Of a stretch of 61,788 nucleotides of DNA, positions 59,829-61,788 are shown one piece after another. Within the stretch, counting starts at the first letter, position 1; the number at the start of each line of letters is the position of its first letter. The notes beneath the pieces are model-generated. The model saw only the letters and a list, made by a program, of their open reading frames with translations, was not told the DNA's origin and did not search any database. A program made the position numbers and the translations under genes. Origin of the DNA: Haplosporangium gracile (taxonomy: Eukaryota > Mortierellomycota > Mortierellomycetes > Mortierellales > Mortierellaceae); the NCBI GenBank assembly GCA_015499985.1, contig JAAAUF010000023.1, forward strand, positions 1 through 61,788, given 5' to 3'.

Positions 59829-61788
59829 ACTCGTATTTCTCTTCTATATCCACATCCTATTTAACGTTTCTGCCTTCATCCTGATTCCACACATACGAAC
59901 CCATACAAAGGACCACGAGTTTTTTTGCTCCTCCATTATAGATGTACACGATACGACATTTTTTCTTGATCTCACATTCCCCCCACATACGATTAGACAT
60001 CATTTTTTCACGAACACTCACAACTACAAGCATTCATAATTAAAAGTAACCGCTTTACGATCTTTTTCTATCGCATACGAGTTGGGAAAGATATTCCCTT
60101 TTTGGATGAATTCTACTTGAGTGGAATATCCTTTCTTGGGTGAACCACCGTCCCCCTTCGCCAAACGCCTTCGAATCGATGTGGTGCAACAGAAACAATC
60201 GAGATAAACAAACCGAATAAAAAGAAGCAAATCCCCCGCGGAGGAAAAAATTGGTAACTAAATGAGGATAGGGCTGGTGGCAAAGTTGGCGCGACTCTCA
60301 TTGGGCCTGCTTTTATGTGTGTTGGGTGTCTTTTACGTGTCAGTTGAGTGAGTACCCTCTGGTTCTTTGTTTTTTTCCCATCGATTGAACGGGAGGGAAA
60401 GGAAGAGGCAGGTGCATGCATTCATTCATGTGCAGGTTTTCTAGCGTGGTATCAGGGAAAAAACGAAGGGAAGAGTGAAGGGAAAAGGGAAGGGAAGGGA
60501 AGTGAAGACGAACAAAAAGAACACAACCAAACTTTGTAGAGGAAGGAGAATCACAAGAGTGAGAAGTGGGGCTTAAGGTTCCTAGGACTCATCGCTTTTT
60601 TTTCATTTCTGTCCAGTTGATTCAAATCAGTCAGTCTGTTAGCATTGAGTGATTGGAGTAGAAACACTTTTCCTCTTGGTCGTGTGTATGAGTGTACGTC
60701 TGATATATGAGAATGAGTAATACTGGAATTATGAATGTTCTCAAAGGCGCGTTTTCCAAGTAGGGTTTTTTCTCACTGGGCAAAACCTTTGTTTTTCGCA
60801 GCAAGGGGTGTTGAGACTTCAAAAGGATATGTCAAGCCAAAAAGAAAAAAAAAAAAAGGAGGGAGGGGGCTTTGCAAGGTTACGTACTTTTTTTTTTCTC
60901 TAGCACGGTTTCCTCTAATTGAAATCCGTATATCGTCTTGTTGCTCAGAAAATGAGCAAGGAAAAGAAGCGACACGCATGGGCGGATGATGGCCCGGCAC
61001 AAAGAATTCAGTCGTACTCCAATCCCTCCTGCCTTGCATCCTTCACTCGAGCAGAGCATCCACTTATCCATTCACATCATAATTTGCCTTTTTGCCCATC
61101 CAATAACTATTCCTCATCCACCCCCGTCCTGTTCTGCTCTGTCCTGTCCGCTCCAACCAACTAATTGCTCTTTCCTATTCCTTCCTTCTCCTCTAGCTCA
61201 TACACATAACACCATTGACACATACACACATACACACATACAAATACCCTACACATCCCATCCCCATACCTCATTCTTGGCAGGCTGCTTTTCAAAATTA
61301 GGCTTACCTTACATCGTCTTGCATACCTTTTCTCTCGGCATTTTTTTTTTTTCATAACGATGCTTCTCTTCTTGATGCGCACTGCCTCGTCTGTGTACCC
61401 GTCGGCTCATATCCTCTGTTCAGTTTTTCATATCCGCTCATTTACTATTGCTTGCTTTGTGTTTCTGACGGTCTGACCTGCCCTGCTTGCTCTGCCTTGC
61501 TGCGTGTGCGTGTGTGTGTGTGTGTGTAATATGTAATGTGTAATTGTTGCGTGTAATGTGTAATGTATGCGTGCTGCTGGCAGGTGCACACATAAAGTAC
61601 ACACACACACACAAATTGATCTGGATATTTTATCTTGTCTTGTCCTGGATTAGCTTGCTTGAGTGACACTAACAAACAAAGCAAAAGAGACAGAACTGGC
61701 ATAAAAAAAAAACAAAGAAATGGAAGAAATCCAGGAACCAAACTCTTCCAAGAGCTTGTTTTTATCCAAACAAATAGAACGCTTTTTT
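59829..61788. other. Right-end intergenic region, no gene recognised
   Basis: SPA2 3' sequence is followed by a GGGAA-rich block (60475-60505). From about 61.0 to 61.4 kb the + strand is pyrimidine-rich, then there is a GT microsatellite (about 61503-61527) with TGTAATG-type imperfect repeats. The pyrimidine-rich block could be the leader of a gene beyond the window, but no start is seen. Confidence 0.4.
61503..61527. repeat. (GT)n microsatellite
   Basis: A run of GT/TG dinucleotides followed by imperfect GTGTAAT repeats to about 61570. Confidence 0.85.

Noticed and set aside
1..61788. Mobile elements, CRISPR arrays, prokaryotic operons
   Set aside because: No transposase, reverse transcriptase, terminal repeats, regularly spaced repeats or operon layout was found. 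The DNA is eukaryotic nuclear.

Overview
The window is nuclear DNA of a filamentous fungus. Genes carry many short spliceosomal introns (mostly GT...AG, donors close to GTAAGT/GTATGT). They include fungal markers: a velvet regulator, a SPA2 polarisome scaffold, fimbrin and a Crz1-like zinc finger. Leaders are CT-rich on the coding strand. Spacing is loose. Proteins such as a ZFAND2-type AN1 protein and a secreted histidine-brace protein suggest an early-diverging lineage, perhaps Mortierellomycotina/Mucoromycota; that placement is inference. All gene models were built by hand from reading frame plus splice sites. Exon lists are in the evidence fields, and every listed CDS closes in frame.

Layout. 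1-1749: leader region. 1750-6289 (+): tripeptidyl peptidase II. 6944-8504 (+): EF-hand light-chain-like protein. 9364-10086 (-): secreted LPMO-like copper protein. 11181-14202 (+): fimbrin. 14446-15243 (-): ZFAND2-like AN1 zinc-finger protein with a CaaX tail. 16539-18908 (+): Golgi-type sulfotransferase-fold protein. 19319-23175 (+): 6-phosphofructo-2-kinase/fructose-2,6-bisphosphatase. 23.2-27.9 kb: gene-poor. 28212-30709 (+): Crz1-like C2H2 factor with a probable 1-kb 5' intron. 31943-35388 (+): chromodomain + C2H2 + coiled-coil protein. 35805-38730 (-): folylpolyglutamate synthase, with an N gap and an inverted duplication in one intron. 39584-43647 (-): RNA polymerase I subunit RPA135. 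43.7-53.0 kb: a 9.4-kb gene-poor block with a second N gap. 53023-54861 (+): VelB-like velvet factor. 56024-59828 (+): SPA2. 59.8-61.8 kb: no gene recognised.

There is no operon-like or cluster logic. The genes are housekeeping (proteolysis, glycolytic control, folate, Pol I), cytoskeleton/polarity (fimbrin, SPA2, EF-hand) and regulation (velvet, Crz1-like, chromodomain). I found no transposon, tRNA, rRNA or CRISPR. The most interesting points are a start codon apparently split by an intron, a possible internal promoter in the EF-hand gene, a chromodomain protein lacking much of its aromatic cage, a sulfotransferase-fold protein with altered PAPS-site residues, a prenylation tail on the AN1 protein, a shared TGATCACGTG promoter motif, and purine/pyrimidine strand switches in the two gene deserts that hint at unannotated minus-strand transcripts.
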